Shown here: piece by piece, positions 29,826 to 37,250 of the stretch
Layout: the number at the start of each line of letters is the position of its first letter
Position numbering within the stretch: position 1 is the first letter of the stretch
Assembly (NCBI GenBank): GCA_013360875.1
Contig: JABWAU010000014.1
Span: forward strand, 1-47,245
Length of the DNA stretch: 47,245 bases
Source of the DNA: Anaerolineales bacterium
GTDB lineage: Bacteria; Chloroflexota; Anaerolineae; Anaerolineales; Villigracilaceae
Direction: 5' to 3'
Notes under the pieces: model-generated
Told to the model about the DNA's origin: nothing
The model's database searches: none
Seen by the model: the letters and a program-made list of their open reading frames with translations, nothing else
Translations under genes and position numbers: made by a program

Positions 29826-30938
29826 CTATGGTCTAACCGTATTTGTGGGCCACGGCGTGAGGGTGGCGGTTGACTGGATCGCGTTCGGGGATGCGGTCCT
29901 GGTGGGGATGAGGGTGAACGTGGGGCGGATCAACGGAGTCTCTGTGACCAGCGCGGGCAGCGGCGCGGAAAAGGCTGAGGTGGGAGTCGCAGTTCCGAGG
30001 CGGCGGAGCAGGTTGAAGGTCAGGATCGAAGCGGCGAACAGGAGGAGCAACAAGCCGACGACCGTTCCGATGATCCACGGAAGCCAGTTCGATTTCCTCT
30101 TCTTGGGCGCGGTCTTCGAGCGGTACTCCGCAGGGACGCCGATCAGCAGGACGGTGATGTTATCGTGCCCGCCGCGTTCGTTGGCAAGGTTCACCAACGC
30201 GCGACTTGCCTCCTTCAGATTCGGCTTCGTGCGGACCACTTCGAGAATCTCGTCGTTCCACACAAGGTCGGTCAAGCCATCCGTGCATAAAAGCAGAACG
30301 TCGTTCGGCTGGAGTTCGACGCCCTGATTATTCTCGGCGTGATGTGCGCCCTCGCCGTCGAACAGGTTGAGGCGGAAGTCCGGTTCGGGCGGCACGGTGG
30401 AGCCGAGATAGCGGCGGATGACGTGCACGTTCGGATGTTCGCGCGCCAGTTCGGGTGTGAGGATGCCCTTGTCAATGGCTTCCTGCACCCACGAATGATC
30501 CACCGTGAGTTGCTGGATGCGCCCGCCGCGCATCAGGTAAATGCGCGAATCGCCCACGTAGGCGGTGTGGAGTTTGTTGTCAATGATCCAGGCGATGGCG
30601 CAGGTGGCGCCCATGCCCTTGAGGTTGTCGTTGGTGGCGGAATGGGCGGCAATGGCGCTGCTGGCTTCGTTGACCGCCTGCTCGATGACGTGTCGCGAAA
30701 ATTTTCCGTCTCCCTTCGCCACGCTTTGCATGATGTGATTGACCGCCAGTTCCGCCGCCACCTCGCCGCCCTTGTGACCGCCGATGCCGTCGGCAAGCAC
30801 GGCGAACAAAACGGGCGTGCGGTCCTTCTCGCTGACGTGGAACGACGCCACCGCGAAACGATCCTCGTTATTCTTGCCCGTCATACCCTGATGGGTATGC
30901 GCTTCGACGTTCAAATGCGCGCGTGATGTGCGTATCAT
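29826..30938 (-). CDS. PP2C-type Ser/Thr phosphatase with membrane tail
   Basis: A 370-aa PPM phosphatase that removes phosphate from Ser/Thr residues. The catalytic core (about 10-270) has NNEDRF (24-28), LADGIGGHKGGE (Asp50), AYVGDSRIYL (Asp130), LLCTDGLTD (Asp220) and GGHDNITVL (Asp259). A helix (about 285-311) and a 60-residue Thr/Pro-rich tail follow, so the tail is extracytoplasmic. It starts 8 nt after the VWA-FHA stop in the same operon. The pairing with FHA suggests control of phosphothreonine binding; the kinase is not in the window. Confidence 0.95.
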   Translation of the reverse strand: MIRTSRAHLNVEAHTHQGMTGKNNEDRFAVASFHVSEKDRTPVLFAVLADGIGGHKGGEVAAELAVNHIMQSVAKGDGKFSRHVIEQAVNEASSAIAAHSATNDNLKGMGATCAIAWIIDNKLHTAYVGDSRIYLMRGGRIQQLTVDHSWVQEAIDKGILTPELAREHPNVHVIRRYLGSTVPPEPDFRLNLFDGEGAHHAENNQGVELQPNDVLLLCTDGLTDLVWNDEILEVVRTKPNLKEASRALVNLANERGGHDNITVLLIGVPAEYRSKTAPKKRKSNWLPWIIGTVVGLLLLLFAASILTFNLLRRLGTATPTSAFSAPLPALVTETPLIRPTFTLIPTRTASPNAIQSTATLTPWPTNTVRP

Positions 30939-30946
30939 AAAATGGA

Positions 30947-32842
30947 CTATTTGAGGGGAACGACCTTCGGTTCGGACTCCGCCGGGGGCTGGCTCAGATC
31001 AAAGCGATATTGCAAACGTCCGAAGTGGATCCTGTCTCCGTGCTTCAAACGGACGCCTTCGCGCGGGACCGCTTCATAGTTCACCCACGTGCCAGCCACC
31101 GAACCATGATCCATGATTACAAAATATCCTTCGCGGGTCTGGCGAATGCGGGCATGCAGCGGCGAAATGGACGGATCATCCAGCACGAGCATGGATTGTA
31201 CCGGATCGGTGCCGAACGTCGTGTCCTTTTCGATCACGGGGATCGGGCTGGCGCTGGCGGGTTCGCCTCCGTTCGTCAAGCGGATAAGGTAAGCGGGCGC
31301 GGAGGGCAGGCGGCTTTGTCTCGTTATCCAACCGAAGCGCGGCTGCGATTTGACCTTCTTTGTAGCCGAAACGGGCGGCTCCGTCAATGCCGGAACGGGC
31401 TGGGTGAGCGGGTCCTCCTTTGCCTTTCGATTCTTTTTGCGGCGGGATTCCGGGATATTCCTCACGCGGCTCCTCACCAATATCGCCAGCAGAGCAAGCC
31501 CGGCAAACGCCAGCGCGCCCATCACCAGATGGTTGCTGTATTTCGCAAGGATGAGTTCCACGCCGCCGGGCGGGTGGATGACCGTAAACGTGACGGGAAT
31601 GCCGATGCTCGATTTTGTCAACCCCAGCGTGTCCTCCGCCTCGACGACGATCTCGTGCTGTCCGCTTCGATCGAGCGCGCTGAGGTCCCACAGAAATTTC
31701 TCGAAGGGTTCCTTCGTATTTTCGGCAACCGCCTGACCGTCCACGTACAGGGTCGTGCGCTTGAGTCTGCGTTTGTGCCCGTCGGGAAACTCGACGATGA
31801 TCTCGATAATCTGCTGCGAAGGTTCGAGGATTTCCGCGTTATAGGGATCGTCGGCGGGAGGCTGGCGCGTGATCTGCAGCGGCGGCGCGATGAAGATCGG
31901 GTTGGGCGGCTGGACGTTTACGCTAAAGGTCTTGTCCAGCGCGGGAATGGTTCCCTGCGGCGTTTCGATGTATAAGCCGAGCGTGTGATCGCCGGAGGTC
32001 GTCAGGGAGGAGGTGTAGGTGATCTGGTAGATGTTCCGCAGCGGGGCGAAATAGGCGTTCAGGTCCGGGAAGGGTTCGTTCCGGGAAAACGCGAAGAACG
32101 CGCCGCCGGTTTGCTGGGCGAGCATCCTGAAGGCGTTGGCGCTGGCGGAGACGTTCTGCTCCTCCGCGTCCACGAACCAGACGAAGACGCGCACCCTCGC
32201 GTCCACCGCGCGCTGGATGAACGGGGCGACGGCATTATCAATGTTGGGATCGTCCATGCGCGGGGTGATGAACAACACGGCGCGCTTCATGCCGGGCTGC
32301 GGCGTCGGCGCGGTGACCGTATCCAGCGCGATGGCAAGGGTTTGCAGGTTGGGCGTGGATTTCCGCAGGTCGGGCTTGAAGGCGTTCAGGCTTACGGACC
32401 AGTCGCGCGCGTTGGCGCGGTTGATCAACGAACCCGATAACGAAACCAGGCTGAGATCGTCGGCTGAGTCGGCGGGCTGCGATTCCGCCCATTGGCCCAA
32501 TGCGGCGATCACGCGGTCGTATCGTGAGACGCCGTTCGAATCGCGTATCGCCATGGGTGGGCCCGGGTTGATGGCGACCACCGCCTGCACAGGCACCTCG
32601 GCACGGCGGATCGTATCGGCTTTGCCCTCCCGCCCGTCTTCGTACACGGTGACGTCGGAGGGTTTGAGCCCCGCGATGAATTCGCCGTTCGCGTCGTACA
32701 CGTCCACGAGCGCGGAGATCTTCGGGAAGTTCGCGGCGTCAATGAGCGCGATCTCTGCGGAGGCGGCGGTCTGGGCGCGCGCGAAGGCTTGGGTCCCGGC
32801 AAACAGGCTGAGGGTAAGAAGGAAGCGGAAGAGTCTACGCAT
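30947..32842 (-). CDS. VWA-like and FHA domain membrane protein
   Basis: A 631-aa protein: signal peptide, an extracytoplasmic VWA-like domain (about 40-290), an Ig-like region, a helix (about 438-460, VMGALAFAGLALLAILV) and a cytoplasmic FHA domain (about 540-615) with DDPSISPLHARIR and GSVAGTWVN, the phosphothreonine-binding signature. The VWA metal motif DxSxS is replaced by INPGPP, so metal-dependent binding is doubtful. ATG 32842 with GAGG is chosen over the TTG at 32851. It overlaps the upstream membrane gene by 8 nt. It may carry an external signal to a phosphorylated partner inside (inference). Confidence 0.9.
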   Translation of the reverse strand: MRRLFRFLLTLSLFAGTQAFARAQTAASAEIALIDAANFPKISALVDVYDANGEFIAGLKPSDVTVYEDGREGKADTIRRAEVPVQAVVAINPGPPMAIRDSNGVSRYDRVIAALGQWAESQPADSADDLSLVSLSGSLINRANARDWSVSLNAFKPDLRKSTPNLQTLAIALDTVTAPTPQPGMKRAVLFITPRMDDPNIDNAVAPFIQRAVDARVRVFVWFVDAEEQNVSASANAFRMLAQQTGGAFFAFSRNEPFPDLNAYFAPLRNIYQITYTSSLTTSGDHTLGLYIETPQGTIPALDKTFSVNVQPPNPIFIAPPLQITRQPPADDPYNAEILEPSQQIIEIIVEFPDGHKRRLKRTTLYVDGQAVAENTKEPFEKFLWDLSALDRSGQHEIVVEAEDTLGLTKSSIGIPVTFTVIHPPGGVELILAKYSNHLVMGALAFAGLALLAILVRSRVRNIPESRRKKNRKAKEDPLTQPVPALTEPPVSATKKVKSQPRFGWITRQSRLPSAPAYLIRLTNGGEPASASPIPVIEKDTTFGTDPVQSMLVLDDPSISPLHARIRQTREGYFVIMDHGSVAGTWVNYEAVPREGVRLKHGDRIHFGRLQYRFDLSQPPAESEPKVVPLK

Positions 32843-33743
32843 TCGCCTCAACGGGGATCGGAGCGTCCTCCCGCGGCCGGGTCAGCCGCAGGTACACGAG
32901 GGCATAGGTTGCTTTCAAAAAGGTGATTGTAACCCCCTGTACCAGCGCCATGACCGGCAGGAGGAGCAGCATGAATCCGCCCATGAACAGCATCATCGTA
33001 CGCGGATCGAAACCGGACGGATCCTGCATGAGGAAGGGCATGAAGAAAAAGGGAGCCATAAAGGGCATGATGACGACGGCGCTGAGAACGCCGACGCCCA
33101 GGTAGGCGACCAACGAGATCAACAGGATGCGCCAGAAATTCGCCCGGATCAGTTCCCAGCCGCGGCGGATGGCGTCGGTCACGATGAGGTCGTCCACGAC
33201 GACCGCCGCCAGCGATTCTTCGATGATGCCGTAGAGGACGAGCATGAGCGGGAACGTCAAAAGGAACAACGGTTGCAGGCAGATGAAACCAATGCCCATC
33301 GTCACCGCCCCAAACAACGCCATACAGCCGAAGAGCGCCATCATCACGATCCAGACGCCCAGGCTGAACAGCAGGACAACGCCGATCACGCGCAGCCAGT
33401 ATTTCCTTCCGTCCTCGAACAGTTTCCTCATCCTCAACGTTTCCGCGCCATCCTCCGCCTGCACCGCGCCGAGCGTCACCGACGCGGACGATACCGCGTA
33501 CAGAAGGATGCTAAGGAGGCTGATGACGATGCTGAAACCGATGAAAAGGACGATGTAGACCGGTTGCTTCACAAAGAAGGGTTCGCCGTACGGGTCGAAA
33601 TCCGTAAGGAGGATCGGCAGGAACACCACCGGAAAGAACGCAAAACTCAGGAGCGTGGGCAACGCGCTGAACAACCAAAGGATCTTATGTTTCCAGGTGA
33701 TTTGTCCGGCGCGGGTCAAAAGTTCGCCAAAGTCGAAGTTCAT
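32835..33743 (-). CDS. Polytopic membrane protein (GDPD-membrane-domain-like)
   Basis: A 302-aa protein with about six helices: HKILWLFSALPTLLSFAFFP, PVYIVLFIGFSIVISLLSILL, WLRVIGVVLLFSLGVWIVMM, PLFLLTFPLMLVLYG, ILLISLVAYLGVGVLSAVV and LFMGGFMLLLLPVMALV. The stretch VVVDDLIVTDAIRRGWELIRANFWRILLI is typical of a family of bacterial membrane proteins related to the GDPD membrane domain; function unknown. AGGA precedes the ATG. It is the first gene of the operon with VWA-FHA and PP2C. Confidence 0.8.
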   Translation of the reverse strand: MNFDFGELLTRAGQITWKHKILWLFSALPTLLSFAFFPVVFLPILLTDFDPYGEPFFVKQPVYIVLFIGFSIVISLLSILLYAVSSASVTLGAVQAEDGAETLRMRKLFEDGRKYWLRVIGVVLLFSLGVWIVMMALFGCMALFGAVTMGIGFICLQPLFLLTFPLMLVLYGIIEESLAAVVVDDLIVTDAIRRGWELIRANFWRILLISLVAYLGVGVLSAVVIMPFMAPFFFMPFLMQDPSGFDPRTMMLFMGGFMLLLLPVMALVQGVTITFLKATYALVYLRLTRPREDAPIPVEANA

Positions 33744-33806
33744 CGTTTTTCCTCAATCGCAAATCGCCGGTCGTAACCTTGCCCTGAGCGCAGTCGAAAG
33801 GTCGCC

Positions 33807-35366
33807 TCACTCCCATTCGATGGTCGCGGGCGGTTTGCTCGTAATATCATACACCACGCGATTTATTCCGTCCACTTCGTTGACGATGCGATTTGCCACT
33901 CGCGCCAGCAGGTCGTGCGGCAGGCGCGCCCAGTCGGCGGTCATGAAATCCTCGGTCGTCACGGCGCGAATCGCCGCCGCCTCCTGATACGTGCGCTGGT
34001 CGCCCATCACGCCCACCGAACGCACGGGCAGCAAGACGACAAACGCCTGCGAGGTCTTTGCGCCCTTCCCCAAAAAGCCCGCTTTGGACAATTCCTCGAT
34101 CAGGATCGCATCCGCCGCCCGCAGGCGGGATACACGCTCGCGCGTTGCCTCCCCGAGACAGCGCACGGTCAAACCCGGACCCGGGAACGGCTGCCGCCAA
34201 ACCAGGTTTTCCGGCAGCCCAAGCGCCTCGCCGACCGCCCGCACCTCGTCCTTGAACAGATAACGCAACGGCTCGACCAACTCGAACTGCATGTCCTGCG
34301 GCAGACCGCCCACGTTGTGATGCGTCTTGATCTTCTCCGCTTTGTTCCTATCGGGAGCGGATGATTCCACGACGTCGGGATAGATCGTACCCTGCACCAA
34401 AAACCTCGGATGACCGAGTCGTTCCGCCTGCGCTTCGAACACCCGAATAAACTTCTCCCCTACGATCTTGCGTTTCTGCTCCGGCTCCGTGACGCCCGCG
34501 AGCGCCGGGAAGAATTCGTCGGAGGCGTCAACGGTGATGAGTTCCGCGTGCAAATGATCCCGAAACGCCGAAGCGACCTGTTCCCCCTCGTTCTTTCGCA
34601 GGAGACCGGTATCCACGAACACCGCTACGAGTTGATCGCCGACCGCCTTATGCACCAGCGCCGCCGCGACCGATGAATCGACTCCGCCCGAAACCGCCGC
34701 AAGGACGCGTGATCCCTGAGCCTTGTCGGAGGGTTCGTTTCCGACCTGTTTTTGAATCCGCTCGACTGCCTCGTCAATGATGGACGTGGGAGTCCATTCG
34801 CGTTTCGCGCCGCAAATATCCACGACGAAATGTTGAAGCAACTTCTCTCCGTTGGGCGTGTGATGTACTTCGGGGTGGAACTGCACGCCGAAATACCTGC
34901 GCTTCATATCGCCCATTGCCGCGAAGGGACTGTTGCCGCTGCGCGCCAGCGGGATAAAACCTTCGGGGAGTTTGGTGATGCGGTCGCCGTGCGACATCCA
35001 GACTTTGGAGATCACATCCAACATCGTGCCGGGCATCGTCGGCTCGATCTCTGCAGGACCATATTCACGTTTTGCAGAAGAGTCTACCTGACCGCCAAGG
35101 GCGTGGGTCAATGCCTGCATCCCGTAGCAAATTCCGAGGATGGGCAGACCCGTTTTGAAGATGAAATCCTGAATGTAGGGCGCGCCTTCTTCATAGACTG
35201 ATTTGGGCCCGCCCGAGAGGATGAATCCCCTGGGGCGGATGGCGAGGATATTCTCCATGGGCGCGTCCCACGGGAACAACTCGCAATACACCTGCGCCTC
35301 GCGCACACGCCGCGCGATGAGTTGGGCATACTGCGAACCGAAATCCAGAATTGCTATTGAATCCAT
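33807..35366 (-). CDS. guaA: GMP synthase (glutamine-hydrolysing)
   Basis: A 519-aa enzyme that turns XMP into GMP. The glutaminase domain has [27 protein letters not shown] (nucleophile Cys80) and [11 protein letters not shown]; the ATP pyrophosphatase domain has [16 protein letters not shown]; the dimer domain ends in the usual [12 protein letters not shown] 35366 ([10 protein letters not shown]) is the conserved start; no ribosome site is seen before it. It is downstream of xpt and a HIT gene on the same strand, which supports a purine-salvage unit. Confidence 0.98.
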   Translation of the reverse strand: MDSIAILDFGSQYAQLIARRVREAQVYCELFPWDAPMENILAIRPRGFILSGGPKSVYEEGAPYIQDFIFKTGLPILGICYGMQALTHALGGQVDSSAKREYGPAEIEPTMPGTMLDVISKVWMSHGDRITKLPEGFIPLARSGNSPFAAMGDMKRRYFGVQFHPEVHHTPNGEKLLQHFVVDICGAKREWTPTSIIDEAVERIQKQVGNEPSDKAQGSRVLAAVSGGVDSSVAAALVHKAVGDQLVAVFVDTGLLRKNEGEQVASAFRDHLHAELITVDASDEFFPALAGVTEPEQKRKIVGEKFIRVFEAQAERLGHPRFLVQGTIYPDVVESSAPDRNKAEKIKTHHNVGGLPQDMQFELVEPLRYLFKDEVRAVGEALGLPENLVWRQPFPGPGLTVRCLGEATRERVSRLRAADAILIEELSKAGFLGKGAKTSQAFVVLLPVRSVGVMGDQRTYQEAAAIRAVTTEDFMTADWARLPHDLLARVANRIVNEVDGINRVVYDITSKPPATIEWE

Positions 35367-35401
35367 AAATAATGACCGGGTCGAAGATCGAAGGTTGAAA
35401 G

Positions 35402-35767
35402 TCAACGGCAAACTTTAGACCTTTGATCTGTGACCTCCGAAATAAGATGAAAATGCAACTGCGGAAAATCCTGAAACTCCCCCCCGTTGACGATCAACCG
35501 CCACGCGGGGAGTCGGGATTCTTCCACAAGGCTTTGAACTGTGGAATACAGGTCTGTGAGAAAGGCGGAATCTTTTGCATCGAACTCCATCAAAGTCTTG
35601 ACCGCTTTCTTCGGCACGAGCAGAACGTGGAACGGATACGAGGGCTTCGGATGATGGAACGCCAGAAGCGTCTCCGTCTCACGCAGTCGTTTTACGGGAA
35701 TGGCAAAACTCATGTGTTCGAAGATCCAGCCGATGAGAGGGGCGAGGAGCCAAAGAAGTTTGCGCAT
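35402..35767 (-). CDS. HIT-like protein with N-terminal membrane segment
   Basis: A 121-aa protein of the histidine-triad fold: a hydrophobic N-terminus ([16 protein letters not shown]), then [39 protein letters not shown] and the triad region [10 protein letters not shown]. The catalytic HxHxH reads Gln103-x-His105-x-His107, so the first His is replaced by Gln. HIT proteins hydrolyse nucleotide conjugates; activity here is uncertain. The C-terminal residues run into intergenic-type sequence before guaA. A double-hairpin repeat lies 4 nt upstream of the ATG. Confidence 0.85.
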   Translation of the reverse strand: MRKLLWLLAPLIGWIFEHMSFAIPVKRLRETETLLAFHHPKPSYPFHVLLVPKKAVKTLMEFDAKDSAFLTDLYSTVQSLVEESRLPAWRLIVNGGEFQDFPQLHFHLISEVTDQRSKVCR

Positions 35768-35770
35768 GTT

Positions 35771-35826
35771 TTGGAATCCAGAAGCTTGCTTCTGGAAATC
35801 CCGACAGCAAGCTGTCGGATTCCAAA
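35771..35826. repeat. Double-hairpin repeat, copy 1
   Basis: Ends TTGGAATCC (35771-35779) and GGATTCCAA (35817-35825) are inverted. Inside are two perfect hairpins: CCAGAAGC-TT-GCTTCTGG (35778-35795) and CCGACAGC-AA-GCTGTCGG (35801-35818). It lies between xpt and the HIT gene and is related to 37181-37234. Confidence 0.9.
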
Positions 35827-35827
35827 T

Positions 35828-36439
35828 TTAGGTTGGCTCCCCAAACACGATCTTGTCGCCCTCCATCGAAGTAATGCAAGCCAGCGAATGGATCGGCACG
35901 CCGAGCGGCTTGAGCGCCTCGCGCCCGCCCTCGAAGATCTTCTCGATCAACGCGCCGATGCCGACGATGCGCGAACCCGATGCCTCCGCCAGGCGCGCCA
36001 GCCCGAGGATGGTCTGCCCGCTGGCGAGGAAGTCGTCAATGATCAACACCCTCTCGCCATTCGCCAGGTATTCCGGCGAAACGATCAACTCCACCATACG
36101 ACCCTTCGTGTGGGATGGGGCAAGGGTCAAATACACCTGATCGGGCATCGTGATCGGCTTGTGCTTGCGCGCGTATACCACCGGCAAACCGAGATGGATG
36201 GCTGTCGTCAGCGCGGGGGCAATGCCCGAGATTTCGGCGGTCAGCACCTTCGTCGCGCCGACCGGGGCGAAGAGCTGCGCAAACTCCCTGCCGCAAGCAT
36301 CCATCAACAACGGGTCCACTTGATGATTGACGAAACTATCCACCTTCAAAATTCCCCCGCCCAGGTTCTTCCCATCCCGCAAAATGCGTTCCTCGAGTTC
36401 CTTCACGTCCGCCTCCGCGATCAGCCAAGTTTTCGCCAT
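35828..36439 (-). CDS. xpt: Xanthine phosphoribosyltransferase
   Basis: A 203-aa salvage enzyme that joins xanthine to PRPP to make XMP. The PRPP motif is RVLIIDDFLASGQTILGL, and the N-terminal EERILRDGKNLGGGILKVDSFVNHQVDP is typical of Xpt. XMP is the substrate of GuaA encoded downstream. ATG 36439 (MAKTWLIAEAD) has GGTGG upstream; the longer frame to 36496 is not conserved in character. No purine riboswitch was recognised in the 100 nt upstream. Confidence 0.95.
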   Translation of the reverse strand: MAKTWLIAEADVKELEERILRDGKNLGGGILKVDSFVNHQVDPLLMDACGREFAQLFAPVGATKVLTAEISGIAPALTTAIHLGLPVVYARKHKPITMPDQVYLTLAPSHTKGRMVELIVSPEYLANGERVLIIDDFLASGQTILGLARLAEASGSRIVGIGALIEKIFEGGREALKPLGVPIHSLACITSMEGDKIVFGEPT

Positions 36440-36524
36440 TGTACCACCGACCCCACCCCCCTCCCTAACCCTCCCCCCAATTCGACGGCACTTCAATCAA
36501 ATTTGGGAGAGGCGGCGCTTGTGT

Positions 36525-36530
36525 TACAAT
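36525..36530 (+). promoter_or_regulatory. -10 box for leaderless maf (GTG start)
   Basis: TACAAT with 8 nt to the GTG at 36539. TTTTCCTC in between is not a ribosome site. It is the only GTG start in the leaderless set. Confidence 0.55.
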
Positions 36531-36538
36531 TTTTCCTC

Positions 36539-37240
36539 GTGACCGAAACTCCCCTGCTCGTTCTGGCATCCAATTCGCCGCGCCGCCGCCAACTCATTGC
36601 CCTCGCCGGGTGGGATTTCATCGTCTCCGTTGCGGATGTGGATGAAAGCCCTCGTGAGAACGAACCGCCCGCCGATTACGTCCTAAGACTCGCCGAAACA
36701 AAAGCGCGCGCGGTCAAAGCGAATGCGGACAGGATCATCCTCGCCGCAGACACGACCGTCGTGGACGGATCGGAGATTTTGGGAAAACCGCGTGACAATG
36801 CGGAAGCCGCGGCGATGTTATATCGTCTACGCGGACGCACGCATCAGGTCTACACCGGAATTGCCCTGCTTCGAGTGAGCGACGGTCTCCTTCTGACCGA
36901 TCTCTGTGTCACCGACGTGCCGATGCGAGATTATTCCGGTGAAGAGATCAATGCGTATGTCGCTACCGGCGACCCGCTCGACAAAGCCGGGGCGTACGCG
37001 ATACAACATCCGGTCTTTCGTCCCGTTGCCTCCGTGAACGGATGTTACGCCAGCGTGATGGGATTGCCGTTATGTCACGTGGTCAGAACGATGCGTAAAA
37101 TGGGCATCCTTCCCAATGCGGATGTACCGATGATCTGTCAGAAACTGCTGGAGTACGATTGTCCGGTGTTCGGACAATATTTGGACTCAGCCAGCTTGCT
37201 GGCGTGGGATGGGAGCAAGCTCCCTGATTCCAAACACTGA
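36539..37240 (+). CDS. maf: Maf family nucleotide pyrophosphatase
   Basis: A 233-aa enzyme of the Maf/HAM1 fold that hydrolyses non-canonical or canonical NTPs. Motifs: LLVLASNSPRRRQLI at the start, ILAADTTVV, GKPRDNAEAAAML, HQVYTGIAL and DPLDKAGAYAIQ. The GTG start is required because the open frame upstream is only the antisense of xpt. The last 20 or so residues (YLDSASLLAWDGSKLPDSKH) are encoded by a double-hairpin repeat and extend the usual C-terminus. It overlaps no gene; the PBP follows 10 nt downstream. Confidence 0.93.
   Translation: MTETPLLVLASNSPRRRQLIALAGWDFIVSVADVDESPRENEPPADYVLRLAETKARAVKANADRIILAADTTVVDGSEILGKPRDNAEAAAMLYRLRGRTHQVYTGIALLRVSDGLLLTDLCVTDVPMRDYSGEEINAYVATGDPLDKAGAYAIQHPVFRPVASVNGCYASVMGLPLCHVVRTMRKMGILPNADVPMICQKLLEYDCPVFGQYLDSASLLAWDGSKLPDSKH
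37181..37234. repeat. Double-hairpin repeat, copy 2, inside the maf 3' end
   Basis: TTGGACTCA ... TGATTCCAA ends, with hairpins GCCAGC-TT-GCTGGC (37190-37203) and GGGAGC-AA-GCTCCC (37211-37224). The loops TT and AA and the central AGCTTGCT/AGCAAGCT cores match copy 1, while stem sequences differ with compensating changes. It is read as coding sequence at the end of maf. Confidence 0.9.
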
Positions 37241-37250
37241 AAGGCAGAGA

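Noticed and set aside
32136-33776. 546-codon plus-strand frame
   Set aside because: Antisense to the VWA-FHA and membrane genes; low-complexity His/Gln/Glu-rich product, no domain.
35423-36538. N-terminal two thirds of a 605-codon plus-strand frame ending in Maf
   Set aside because: The segment is the antisense of the HIT and xpt genes; only the part from GTG 36539 has Maf motifs.
36440-36538. Purine riboswitch before xpt
   Set aside because: The leader is G-rich and short and shows neither the three-way junction nor the conserved loop words of that riboswitch.
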